NCBI GenBank assembly: GCA_965153455.1
Contig: OZ234499.1
Coordinates: forward strand, 1,984,001 to 2,048,000
From: Sphagnum compactum
Lineage: Eukaryota; Bryophyta; Sphagnopsida; Sphagnales
Direction: 5' to 3'
Length of the DNA stretch: 64,000 bases
Shown here piece by piece: positions 36,313-46,500 of this stretch. The notes under the pieces are model-generated. The model was not told the origin of the DNA. It saw only the letters and a list, made by a program, of their open reading frames with translations, and searched no databases. The position numbers were made by a program, and so were the translations under genes. Positions within the stretch are counted from its first letter, which is position 1. The number at the start of each line of letters is the position of its first letter.

Positions 36313-36701
36313 GAATCCACATAGACTTGCGGCATGTCAAACCCTAATCTCCGTCAAGGTGCAGAGCGAGAGGAGGAAGGAGTTCGAAGAATCAAGCAGC
36401 GGACGTGCTGAATCCACATAGATTTAGGGCATACAAAACCCTATTCTCGATCAAGGTATAGAGCGAGAGGAGGAAGGACTTCGAGAGGAATCAAGCAGCG
36501 GACGTGCTGAATCCACATAGATTTAGGGCATACAAAACCCTAATCTCCATCAATGTTTAGAGCGAGAGGAGGAAGGACTTGGAAGAATCAAGCAGCGGAA
36601 GTGCTGAATCCACATATGTTTAGGGCATACAAAACCCTAATCTCCATCAAGGTACAGAGCGAAAGGAGGAAGGACTTGGAATAATCAAGCAGCGGAAGTG
36701 C
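36313..36701. repeat. 97-99-bp tandem array, 4 units, telo-box bearing
   Basis: 'gaatccacata' starts units at 36313, 36410, 36509 and 36606. Each unit contains AAACCCTAA or AAACCCTAT (36339, 36436, 36535, 36632). Units 2-4 also contain the inverse motif TTTAGGGC, and all carry 'gagcgagaggaggaagga' or a close variant. Confidence 0.95.
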
Positions 36702-37220
36702 CTGATGATGTGACCAGAAGGGATATAAGAGACAGAAGGAATTCCAACTTCTCGGATTTTGCTCTAGTTTTCTTTTGTGATCTGAGCAATCCTTGGCTAT
36801 GTGAGAGCGAAGCACGTAGTTTAGTCTTTGGATTTGAACACTATCCAATAAGCTGGGGGCCCCACAGGTTCTCAACTACTACAAGGATTTCATCTGCAGC
36901 TGTAGTATTACTGTGGATTTGGTAGGGGTAATACCTAGATAATCATCTGGGAAGTGAAGAGTCAGGAGGAAGAAGAAGCAAGCAATCCTTAGTCAATCCC
37001 ACTGCAGTCTTCTTCTTCTTACATGTGTTCTGCCATTTATATAAAGAGACTAACAGGATATGGAGAATGTGCCAGAAAATGCTATTTGGAGAGAACAATC
37101 TCAGTGCAAAGGCTGTTGCTCCTCCAAGGATTTGGGGTTGTTACAGAAGCCGGCTGTGCTCAGTGGAGGATGACATTTAGTGCTCAACTTTATTCACAGC
37201 TGCTGCTGCCTTCATCTCTT

Positions 37221-37600
37221 CACTCTCTGCATCAACAACCCTAAACCTTGGAAAATTGTAAGCAGAGATCTCTACTCTAATCTACTACATCTCATTTTTC
37301 TTTCTAACCCTAATGTGCCCTTGCTTTGTTATTTGGTCTGTCCATCACAATATTTGCAACCTCTGGTTTCAGTCTTTTTACTTTCCCTCATCAATGAGCA
37401 CCTTCATTATCACTCTCTCCATCAACAACCCTAAACCTTGGAAAATTGTAAACAGAAATCTCTACCTCTAATCTACTACATCTCATTTTCTCTCTAACCC
37501 TAATCTGCCCTTGCTTTGTTATTTGGCCTGTCCATCTCAATTTTTGCAACCTCTGGCTTCATTCTCTACTTTCCCTCTTCAATGAGCACCTTTGTTAGCA
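37221..37600. repeat. 190-bp tandem duplication, telo-box bearing
   Basis: Copies start 'cactctctgcatcaacaacc' at 37221 and 'cactctctccatcaacaacc' at 37411 and run nearly identical for 190 bp. Each has 'aaccctaaacc' and 'taaccctaat'. Confidence 0.95.
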
Positions 37601-38071
37601 CTGAAGGTGAATTAACTGGCCCAGCGGCAGTGGCCAAGGTAGTACAAAGAAATGGACATGCTCTGATTTACCATCACCTGTTGCTGCTGTTGCTGCAGCC
37701 TTGCATTGGCTCCTGAGCATTCTGTGCAAAGGCACACTAGCAGCTGTCATCAGCATGAACATAACTGTTGAACTTCAGTAGAGGAATTATCAGTGACGAT
37801 ATTTCCATCCTCAATCTGGTTATAGAGTCTCTAAAGATTGCATTATACATGATATTCCTGTGTTTGATTTGTGCCATGTTGGGAAGTAGATTGTGGCAAG
37901 GGAAGGAGGCAGCAAATGAATGGGGGTGCTTCAGGATAGTTTTCAGATTTCTGGTCATTTCAATAGGTTTATGTGTCCTGTTTCTGTGAAGGTCATTGCT
38001 GTCTGGTACCGAAAAACTCACTGAGGCGTTGGATTGTGGCAAGTGATGATTCCAGCCAACAAGAGAGTGAT

Positions 38072-40450
38072 ATGAGAAAAATGCAGTTTCGTGGAGTGTG
38101 GTGCCGCTTGCTTCATGCAGCTGACTCAAATGTTGGTTGTGTCAATGAGGTTGCCACAAGAGTAGGGATTTGTCCACAGCTGTTTCACTCTTGGTACTTG
38201 GCAGCCAGGGTTCGTTCTTCTATGCCTGGATCAAGCTGTTTCTGGCACACTCTTGTCTCAAAGGCAGGAACAGACCCTGGTGTCCTTGGGTCAGTGTCAA
38301 CAGTAGAGGCTGATGATCCTCTTGCACTGGAAGAGAAGCAGCAAAAACGGATTCGCAAGTACCAGACAGGTATGACAGCACTGACTTTGCGGAAGGAGAT
38401 GGTTGGTCTTTATGGCTATGAAGTTCTCAAAACAGCAAAGGGATTCCGCATCTTTGCACAGGATGCAATCGAAAAATCAGAGGATTTGATAAGGTCTATC
38501 CAAGAGATGCCTCCATCAATGAAGGTCATACACCTTATGGATGACATATCTGACACAGTGTCTACTGTAGTGGATGCAGCTGAGCTGTGTCGTAACACAC
38601 ATCCTGACAAGGAATTTGTGGAAGAAGCAAATCATGCCTCCATGAAGGTCTATGAGTACTTGCAGTACCTAAACTCCCATGCTGGGTTGTACAAAGCTGT
38701 GGTCGACTTGGAGCAGTCTCCAAATATTTTGACAACAGATGAAGCACGAAGGGCTGCTAAAACCCTTCGTATAGACTTTGAAAGAGGGGGCATCCACCTT
38801 CCAATTGAGAAGTTGAAACGTGGTAATGATCTCAACCTTGAGATAACACGGCTTGGTAGAGAGTTTGGGGAGCACATGATGAGAGATCAAGGCCAGCTTG
38901 ACATTTTTCCAGCATCAGTGTTTCCAAAGAACATTCAGCACATGATGAAGCCCATTTGGGTACAGAAAGATGGTCGGGTGGGTTGGTCTTCAAGGCCCAA
39001 TTCAATGTCAACACAAGATGACAAGATGGGAATGCGTGTTGTCACTGAGCCAGCAGTCCTCTCCTCCGTTCTCAAATATGTGACTGATGCTGAAGTGAGA
39101 AAACGAGTGTACATGGTAGGCCACAGTGTGCCCAAAGCCAACCTACGAGTACTGGATCACCTTATTGCAGCCCGCCATGAGCTTGCTCAGCTTCTGGGAT
39201 TTAACACATATGCAGAGTTTGCAATTGCACCAAATATGGCGCAGTCACCAGAGGCTGTTGTCTCCTTCTTGGAAGAGCTCAGCATGAAAATCCGTGGGAG
39301 GGCAGATGAAGAGCTGAGGATTCTGGCAGAGTTTCAGAAGCAGGTTGACACTGGACGGAGTGATGATGTTGTCAACCCTTGGGACGAGTCCTACTATGCT
39401 GGCTTGCTCAAGTCTCGCACTCATGATCTGAATGCAGCAGTGGTGGCATCCTATTTCCCAGTGGAACAATGTCTAGAAGCCTTGCGAATCATGAGTGGGT
39501 CACTATTTGGGGCAACTTTTGAGCAAGTACCAGTGTCCCCTGGAGAGGCTTGGCATTCAGATGTGCAAAAATTGACTCTCCTACATGCTGACGAGGGAGA
39601 GCTTGGGCATATGTATCTGGACTTGTATGGACGTCCTGGAAAATTCCCAGGTTGCGCACATTTCACACTGAAGGGTTGTCGGCAGATCTCCCCTTCAAAT
39701 TACCAACTTCCTGTTGTGGCTTTAGTGTGTAACTTTGTCAATCCAAATGGAAAGTCACCTCCAATTTTGAACCATTGGGAAGTTGAGACATTGTTCCATG
39801 AGTTTGGGCATGCACTTCACTCATTGCTCTCTCGAACAGATTACCAGCACTTCTCGGGCACAAGAACAGTGCTTGATTTCTCAGAGACCCCTTCTCAACT
39901 TTTTGAGTATTATGCTTGGGATTATCGAGTTCTTAGTAAGTTTGGAAGGCATTACCTCACAGGGGAGACCATCCCTGAAAAGTTGGTCGCATCTATGAAC
40001 CAAGCTAAGCGGATGTTTTCTGCCACTGAAATTCAACGTCAGGTTTTATATGCATTGATTGACCAAACATTATTTGGGAAGCAGCCACTGCCGGCTAAGG
40101 ACACAACAGCAGTGATTGCAGAACTGAAGCAGAGGCATACAGGTGTGAAGCATGTGAATGGCACACACTGGCATACTCGCTTCAACCATCTTGTCAGTTA
40201 CGGGGCTGGGTATTACAGCTATTTGTACGCACGATGCTTTGCTGCAAGCATTTGGCATAGCCACTGTTTAAATGACCCATTGAGCACAACGACAGGGGAT
40301 AAACTGCGGCGTGGATTTTTAATGCATGGTGGTGCCAAGGACCCTTCAATTATGATGCGAGAGTTTCTTGGACAAGAGTCTGTTGTTTGTTCTTCTTCAG
40401 GGGTGCGACCCTGCACTGATCAACTACTCGCAGACCTTGGGCTGCCATAA
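38072..40450 (+). CDS. MIP: mitochondrial intermediate peptidase (M3 metallopeptidase)
   Basis: Zinc endopeptidase of family M3 (yeast Oct1, plant MIP) that removes an octapeptide from matrix proteins after the general processing peptidase has cut. Its zinc site is HEFGHALH at residues 576-583 with Glu605 (FSETPSQLFEYY) 25 residues after the second His, the M3 spacing. The C-terminal YGAGYYSYLYA and HGGAKDP blocks are also family-typical. The N-terminus MRKMQFRGVWCRLL is basic and hydrophobic, like a mitochondrial presequence. I took the ATG at 38072 (792 residues). ATGs at 38081 and at 37973 (825 residues, adding a cysteine-rich stretch unlike a presequence) are alternatives. The frame continues without intron from presequence to stop, over 2.3 kb, although the four clearly multi-exon genes here average much shorter exons. 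The gene is convergent with the SPR2-like gene. Confidence 0.95.
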   Translation: MRKMQFRGVWCRLLHAADSNVGCVNEVATRVGICPQLFHSWYLAARVRSSMPGSSCFWHTLVSKAGTDPGVLGSVSTVEADDPLALEEKQQKRIRKYQTGMTALTLRKEMVGLYGYEVLKTAKGFRIFAQDAIEKSEDLIRSIQEMPPSMKVIHLMDDISDTVSTVVDAAELCRNTHPDKEFVEEANHASMKVYEYLQYLNSHAGLYKAVVDLEQSPNILTTDEARRAAKTLRIDFERGGIHLPIEKLKRGNDLNLEITRLGREFGEHMMRDQGQLDIFPASVFPKNIQHMMKPIWVQKDGRVGWSSRPNSMSTQDDKMGMRVVTEPAVLSSVLKYVTDAEVRKRVYMVGHSVPKANLRVLDHLIAARHELAQLLGFNTYAEFAIAPNMAQSPEAVVSFLEELSMKIRGRADEELRILAEFQKQVDTGRSDDVVNPWDESYYAGLLKSRTHDLNAAVVASYFPVEQCLEALRIMSGSLFGATFEQVPVSPGEAWHSDVQKLTLLHADEGELGHMYLDLYGRPGKFPGCAHFTLKGCRQISPSNYQLPVVALVCNFVNPNGKSPPILNHWEVETLFHEFGHALHSLLSRTDYQHFSGTRTVLDFSETPSQLFEYYAWDYRVLSKFGRHYLTGETIPEKLVASMNQAKRMFSATEIQRQVLYALIDQTLFGKQPLPAKDTTAVIAELKQRHTGVKHVNGTHWHTRFNHLVSYGAGYYSYLYARCFAASIWHSHCLNDPLSTTTGDKLRRGFLMHGGAKDPSIMMREFLGQESVVCSSSGVRPCTDQLLADLGLP

Positions 40451-41036
40451 GGTACCCCTTAGACATGGCAGCCTAGAAAACAGAGTAATTGAGTTCAAAC
40501 ATGATGAGTTGTCATGTTGCTTGAGTGATTCAAACCAATCTGCTAGGGGACCAATCTGTTGTCTTTTGCTCTTCTAATGAATGCCATCTCCAGAGCAGTT
40601 TCCAGAGTCTGATGATCCCACCAAAGGGTTGGACCACATTAGTCCTTTGTCCTGGCACAATTTGCTCATGAACAGCAGCTGATTTTGTCAGAAGCTGGAA
40701 TTGGGAACAGTTGCTTTGAAATTAATGTAGACCTTAGCAGATTCACTTTGTTCTTTGAAATCTGAAGCAGTTAGCATTTATTGACATTTATTTTCTCGAA
40801 GGTTTGGTTAAGCAGCAAACAGTATGTGCAGCGTAAAGAGTGAAAAAGAACCCCTTACATAAGAGCATCTAAGTCTTTTCTTGTGCACAGTGGAGAGATT
40901 TGAGATGCTTCTGTAGCCACTGGGTCCTACACTTATATCCTTCCATTGCCAAAAACCCTGCACCATGAAGGATGGATGACTGAGTGGTCGGGAAGCAGTT
41001 TTCTGTAGGGTTCCAGTTCCCTAGCTAACCATGGTG

Positions 41037-41128
41037 GTTAGCTCAGTTGCTTTTTAAACTACCTCTTATTAACAACCTGCAAACCCACTTGCAGGTTGTT
41101 TAGTACGAAGGTAGTAAAAACAGCTCTT
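41037..41128. repeat. imperfect long hairpin
   Basis: A perfect 11-bp stem (aacaacctgca 41071-41081; tgcaggttgtt 41090-41100) with an 8-nt loop is extended outward by ACTACCTC/GAAGGTAGT and GCTTTTTAA/AAAAACAGC, giving a stem-loop of about 90 nt about 590 bp after the MIP stop. It could be a small-RNA precursor-like fold or a small MITE. Confidence 0.6.
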
Positions 41129-41622
41129 ACTTATGTATAAACCATTCTACTTACTTGGCAATCACCAGGTGTTAACTTAGTTGCAGGCCATCCACAACTG
41201 AGTCATAATGGGCATCCAGTGGATGGTGTGCCGGTGAGCGCTGGTTCATTCTGTCCATGTGTCCTTCCTTCCATTTTGCAAGTCAAGACAGTGAATGCTT
41301 TGGACTTAAATCTCTGAGGTTGTTATGGTTATTACATGCTATTGGGGTTAATCTAGTTTAGTTCATACTGCATACAATTCCATAATGTCTTTCGCAATTT
41401 TGGGACCCCATTAATATGATTTGTCAAAGGTTATTTGCCTGGTTCTCAGATTTTTTTTAGTTACTCATGTTCGTTTCATTGGTGTGGGTTGAACCAGCAC
41501 CTGACACTGGTACCTTCACCTTCTGGAGTGAGGTGTCTTCTTCGTGGCCAAATTAAACCCAAGAAACTCACAGACCCCGATTTAGTTTAATCATGGGATA
41601 TTTATAATATATATACTTTGCT

Positions 41623-41815
41623 ACCTTGGCAGCTTCAACATATTATTTTTGGAAATGTTGAAATTTTGGGGATTTCCTTTTGTCAAAATAAATATTTTTT
41701 TGTGTGTGGAGGGAATTATTGAATTTTCAAGAATATTTCAAAAAATTTGTTGAAATGAAAATTTCAAAATTAATTAATTATTCAACAAACATGGTTATTC
41801 AATAGACTCAATGGT
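41623..41815. mobile_element. CCTTGGCA repeat family, copy 1
   Basis: Starts ACCTTGGCAGCTTCAACA and shares 'gaattattgaattttcaaga' and 'caaaattaattaattattca' with copies near 52000, 56339 and 57941. The right inverted terminus is missing or decayed. Confidence 0.5.
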
Positions 41816-42018
41816 TCTCATGAATCCAAGTTCAGATTGGCATATTGATCTAGGTTATATTCAACAACTACTTCCAACCTAATCCTTCCGATCTTATTCA
41901 AATCCAACCATTGGATCTTTTAGGCTACAAATTGCCTTATCACAACCAGAAAAAAACCACAAAATGGATTGCCTCATCCAATCAAGAGCCACCAAATCAC
42001 ATAATCTGTGTTCCTTCT

Positions 42019-42240
42019 AGTGTTGGGCATGTAGGCTTTTTACCAACCCAGATGTACATGTGGCGGGTAACTAACTATATAACCTACCCAACTGGTAATA
42101 TTTCAGACTTATCTCATGTTTACCCTACCCAGCTAGTCTATATTTTAAGTTTACTTGCCATTCCCACACTTTAAGTGTGATTTTAATTACCTAAAATGTT
42201 TACTTAAATTTACCTGCATATATATATATATATATAATTC
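42019..42240. mobile_element. putative hAT-like family, fragment 3
   Basis: Begins AGTGTTGGGCATGTAGGC, similar to the inverted right end of the 14.5-kb element, and contains the same GGTAA/TTACC-rich interior (ggcgggtaactaactat; gtttaccctacccagc). It ends in a (TA)n tract. Confidence 0.4.
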
Positions 42241-42718
42241 CATTTAGGATGGCTTTAAGGGCACAAACATGTGTAATTAGATGTAAGGTTTTTGATTACA
42301 ACTGCCATACATAAACCTCTCTATGAAGAGCAAGGAAATGGAGAAGCTGGTACACATAGAGAGAAGAAAGGTAGGTTGATAAGGCTCACAACTAGGTCAG
42401 TAGGTAGGTCCATAGGACATCATTTGTTTAATTATGTTTGCAATGTGAATTTCATAAGTAGTTGTTTAACTCCAGTTCCCGTATTGCCATACTTGGTACT
42501 CATATCATTTGCATATTCTAGTTTATGTTCCCCTCTTACCGTTTACCCAATTATATCACAACAATAGGTAATCAGCGAGAGTGAGTGCACAGGTTGCGGG
42601 ACAACCCATTTTATGTGAGTGCCAAGTTGACAGGTTATGGGACACAAAAGAGGGTGAGTTATGAGGTTCAGCCAAATCAGAGACAAGGACAAAAGTATTA
42701 GGGAGGTATGAAAATATC

Positions 42719-42860
42719 AGCAGGATATGTGATATAGCTGGGGAGCTCTTGTCCACCGGCAAGCTGTCATGTTAGCAAGACACTCCCGTAGCAGGATATG
42801 TGATATAACTGGGGAGCTCTTGTCTAATGGCAAGCCTTCATGTTAGCAAGACACTCCCTT
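42719..42860. repeat. 71-bp tandem pair
   Basis: 'agcaggatatgtgatata' at 42719 and 42790, both followed by 'ctggggagctcttgtc' and 'catgttagcaagacactccc'. Confidence 0.92.
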
Positions 42861-43584
42861 CAATCCATTATGTTTGCAAGAAATAAAATAATGAAAGCCC
42901 AACTCAAATAACCGAGTGAAAAATGATTAGAAACTCCAAGTGCATTCCAGAAAAAACACACATGACTCAAAAAAACACTCCACCTAAAAACACTCCAAAA
43001 CTGATTAGAAATTCAAGTGCATTACTGAGGAAAAAGGGTTTAGGGTGATCATATAATAACCAGAATTGAACCGTACACTCACAAATTGAATGAGTCTGCA
43101 TCATAAAAATTTGTGCTAATTAACTAGATCTAGAGAATTGGAAGACAATTCGACTATCATGTGAACAAAACCAGCAGGAAGCGGAGTTGCCAAGTCCTTG
43201 TGACTCCCAGTTTTCTGTATGAATATGCAAACTCAGTTATCTCTCAAGTTCAGATAACCAAAACCCAAATGACATGAAAAAAAACTCCACACAAAAGCAC
43301 TCTCTACATGCTAACCATGGAGGCATTGTTGCAACATTCATAAGATTCCTGAGTATCATATGGAGAAAAAAGACCCGTGACAAATTTCTTATTGCTGAAG
43401 GAGCCTTCTGAATCTTAGTCATACATGTGCATGCTAGGCAGTTTTTTTGTGTATAGAGTTGATAGCAGAAATTGCTACTATGTGAGAAAGAAAGCTGTAC
43501 ACTTTTAAGGATTTTAGTACCTCTGGGACAAGCAAAGCAAAGCAGCAGCAGCTTGACAAAAGTTACTCCTCCGAGGTGTGAATG

Positions 43585-46500
43585 TTAACTTGATGACACA
43601 TTTGATAACTGCATAATAAGTTGCGATATTGTGTTGCTCATCCAACTCTCTGCCAACTCCATAGCTGAGGCATCTTGCAAAGACATGAGAAGGTCCTTCC
43701 TTACCTCTCCAGATAGTCCCAAGGAATCTGCACCATTGCTTGTGGTAAGATCTGATACCTGCCTCCCCACCCAACAAGGGTTTCTTTCAGCACAGTTCCT
43801 GAATTGGTAAAATTCCAACTCTAGATATTAGATGGGTTCTTTGGGAGAAAGCATGATGATGCCTGCCTGCATTCCTTTGCGCCACGGCACAAAAAAATGC
43901 TCTGCAAATATTACTCAGGATAGTTCACAAGTAGTTGAGGCGCCTCAGCACCCAAAACTGCGCATAAATGGTTACATCATCTGCATGCAGTCAATCTTTG
44001 ATTTTCGTTGGAATTGCTCCTTTGATTTTAGGGTTTAGGGTTTAGGGTTTTTGAAAAACCAGTTGTTCATGTTTGATATGTAGTGTGTGCTCTGGAGAGA
44101 AAGCGTACAATGGGTTAAACAAGCTTTACCTGCTGAATCCAGGGTATAACACTCTCCAAGAAGCCTTGCTGCCGAAGCATGCGTGTGATACTGCAGACCA
44201 GCTGTAGAGCAGTAGCACGGTTTAGTTGATGGAGGACAGGGCCGGTGCGACTCATCATCCGCATCAGCAAGAGCTCATCCCCACTGCGAAGAATCTCCAC
44301 ATAAGCTCCATTTAAGTCACCTGACCTCACGCATTCAGTTGCACGGCTCCAAAGCATCCAAAATGCTCCACCACCACTGCCTGTCTTGTTGCCTGTTGTT
44401 GTTGTACTACTTCTACACTCGCTCTTGTACTCCTTTGTCTTGTCAGTCTGACGTGAGGTTGGCTTATCAGGTGGTGCAGCACCACGAATGGCAGCTACAG
44501 TGGTCGCCTCATCTTTTGAGGCTTGCCATACACTGCGTGCAGATGGACCCTCACCACCCTGCTGCATAGGACCTGAGGATGCCCGGTCCCACGACTGCCG
44601 ATTCACCACTTGTTCGGATTCTACTTCCTCACAACCATGTTTTCCAGTGAAGTTGGAAGAAAAGGAACTGAGCCGCCGTGTAGCAGCGTCAGACATGACA
44701 TTTCCTGGCAATCCTCCTGTTCGAGGAGCAGGACCAGCACCCAAGTTATAACGACCATCCCAAGCACCTGACCATGAATCAGCTGTCTTCAATGATGATG
44801 AATCTATGCTCCTCCCACTACGTGGAAGCAAGTCTGCAAACACTGTCCTTTCACCATTGGCTTTTCGGATCTTGGCACCTAGAAAATCAGCAGCAGCCAG
44901 GAATCTCCCCATTGAACGACCGGTTGTCGTTTCAAGGGTAGGTGAACCACCACCAGTAGGCAATCTTTCTGTACTACTTGCACTACGTGCAATCCCATCC
45001 ACCACACGCTCAAGCCTCCGGACCCTTCCTTCCAGGCCTTGCATGCTCTCATGCACACCAACCATAAATTCCTGCTTCAACCCAGCAAAAGAAATCAGGC
45101 CAGAAAGAATGTTGATGTTCCATGGGATGGTCTAATTCTGCCCTCCCTACTCACAAGAGCAGTATTGCCTTCTACAGTGGACTGTTCTAAGCCTAAGACT
45201 GTTCTAAACCCTAAGCCCCCTTCATCAGTAGCTGCTTGTGGCATCATCATCCCTCCCCTCTGAAGTTTCTAGTTGTGAACATGAATTTTGAGAAGGTTCA
45301 GCCACAGTGAGCACTCAGCAATTTTTTTAAGCTCCTGATCCAAATTCACCGAGAAGAAGAAAAATTGCAAAAAGGGAGGGAGAGATGACCTGCAGCATCT
45401 CCATGATAATGCACTGTTGGCGCTCCATGTTCTGGAATTGGCGACAAACCATTGCCCAGTCTGGACCTGCTGCTGCACCAGCAGAAGCTGCACCCTCATC
45501 ATAGCTGCCAGAACTGCTGTCAGGACTGGTGACAGGAACGCTGGCATCCCAAGACCTTTGCTCAGGATCATGTACAGGTTCTGGAATGTCCATCCAAGGA
45601 GCTCTATCCTCTGGACAAACTAGAGTTGGCATTTTCTTCTGTCGCAGGCCATTCATGCCTGCATCCCACAGAACTCAATAATGAAGAAGTGAACATACAA
45701 TATATACATTTAAGAAGAAGAAGAAGATGATGATGACACCACTCTCACCAACAAAACTCAACAGAATGTATTATGCTGGAATAAAAATACACACTACTCA
45801 TACACACTTTGCTCCATCAATCCCTTTCAGGCAGCTCACAGGCTCTAACGTACCGGCTTTTGTTTCAATTCGATCCTTGTAACTTCTGTCCTTAGGGGTC
45901 ACGAATCCACCAAACCCATTTGGAAGTGGTGGTGAACTGGTTTCTAAAATTGGTTCCATTCCATTGCCATGATGATGCTCCACCACACCATCAGCATCAT
46001 CACCTGTCCCACCATTCTCCAGTGACAGACCTGTTGGCGAGAGTCTCTGAGGAACAGCAACCTCAATTTGCCAATCACCTGATGCCCTCATGGCACCATT
46101 CTGCAGCTTGCGGAAGAAATCAGGGTTGGGTTTCTTGTCACCAAGAGGTGGTGGTGTCTTCTTTCTCAAACTACTTCCCACTTTCTCAGAAACAGACTTG
46201 GGACGGATATTTGTTGCAGGAAACGATGCATTCACTGCTGCGCCTGACTTCATCAACGCAGTAAACCTACTACTTCTGGACATTGGGTTCAATCCCTCCA
46301 AATTCAAAGACTGAATTGGTGATGCAAAATTCAGGCTCTCTGGTCCTGTTCTCCCTTCACAAAAATAGGCAACACTCAAATTCCACATGATGGAAACAAC
46401 AACAAAAAAACTTCTCATTTCCACTCACTGTGGTATCTTCTTTTTCACTTTCATTCCATGATCAGTCTTGCCATTCAAAAGGCAACTGAAAGAGCAGCAG

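Larger units (their letters stand above)
36076..38071 (+). promoter_or_regulatory. 5' region of mitochondrial intermediate peptidase gene
   Basis: Moderate-GC sequence between the first telo-box array and the peptidase start, holding the second and third arrays. No coding exon is recognised. Short plus-strand open frames (e.g. 37023-37244, 37516-37716) show no family features. It may contain promoter plus one or more 5' UTR exons. Transcription start not determined. Confidence 0.45.
40451..43584. other. convergent intergenic region between MIP and SPR2-like genes
   Basis: The first ~500 bp is probably MIP 3' UTR. 41037-41128 forms a long imperfect hairpin. 41623-41815 is a copy of the CCTTGGCA repeat family. 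42019-42240 is a fragment of the hAT-like family, ending in a (TA)n tract at 42218-42236. 42719-42860 is a 71-bp tandem pair. 43000-43584 is likely SPR2-like 3' UTR and flank. No further gene recognised. Confidence 0.5.

Noticed and set aside
36588-36925. Open frames on both strands within the telo-box arrays
   Set aside because: No family features; frames cross repeat junctions and are not continued by splice-consistent exons.
41037-41100. tRNA gene beginning ggttagctcagttg
   Set aside because: A-box-like start only; no B box with GGTTCRA at the right spacing and no cloverleaf.
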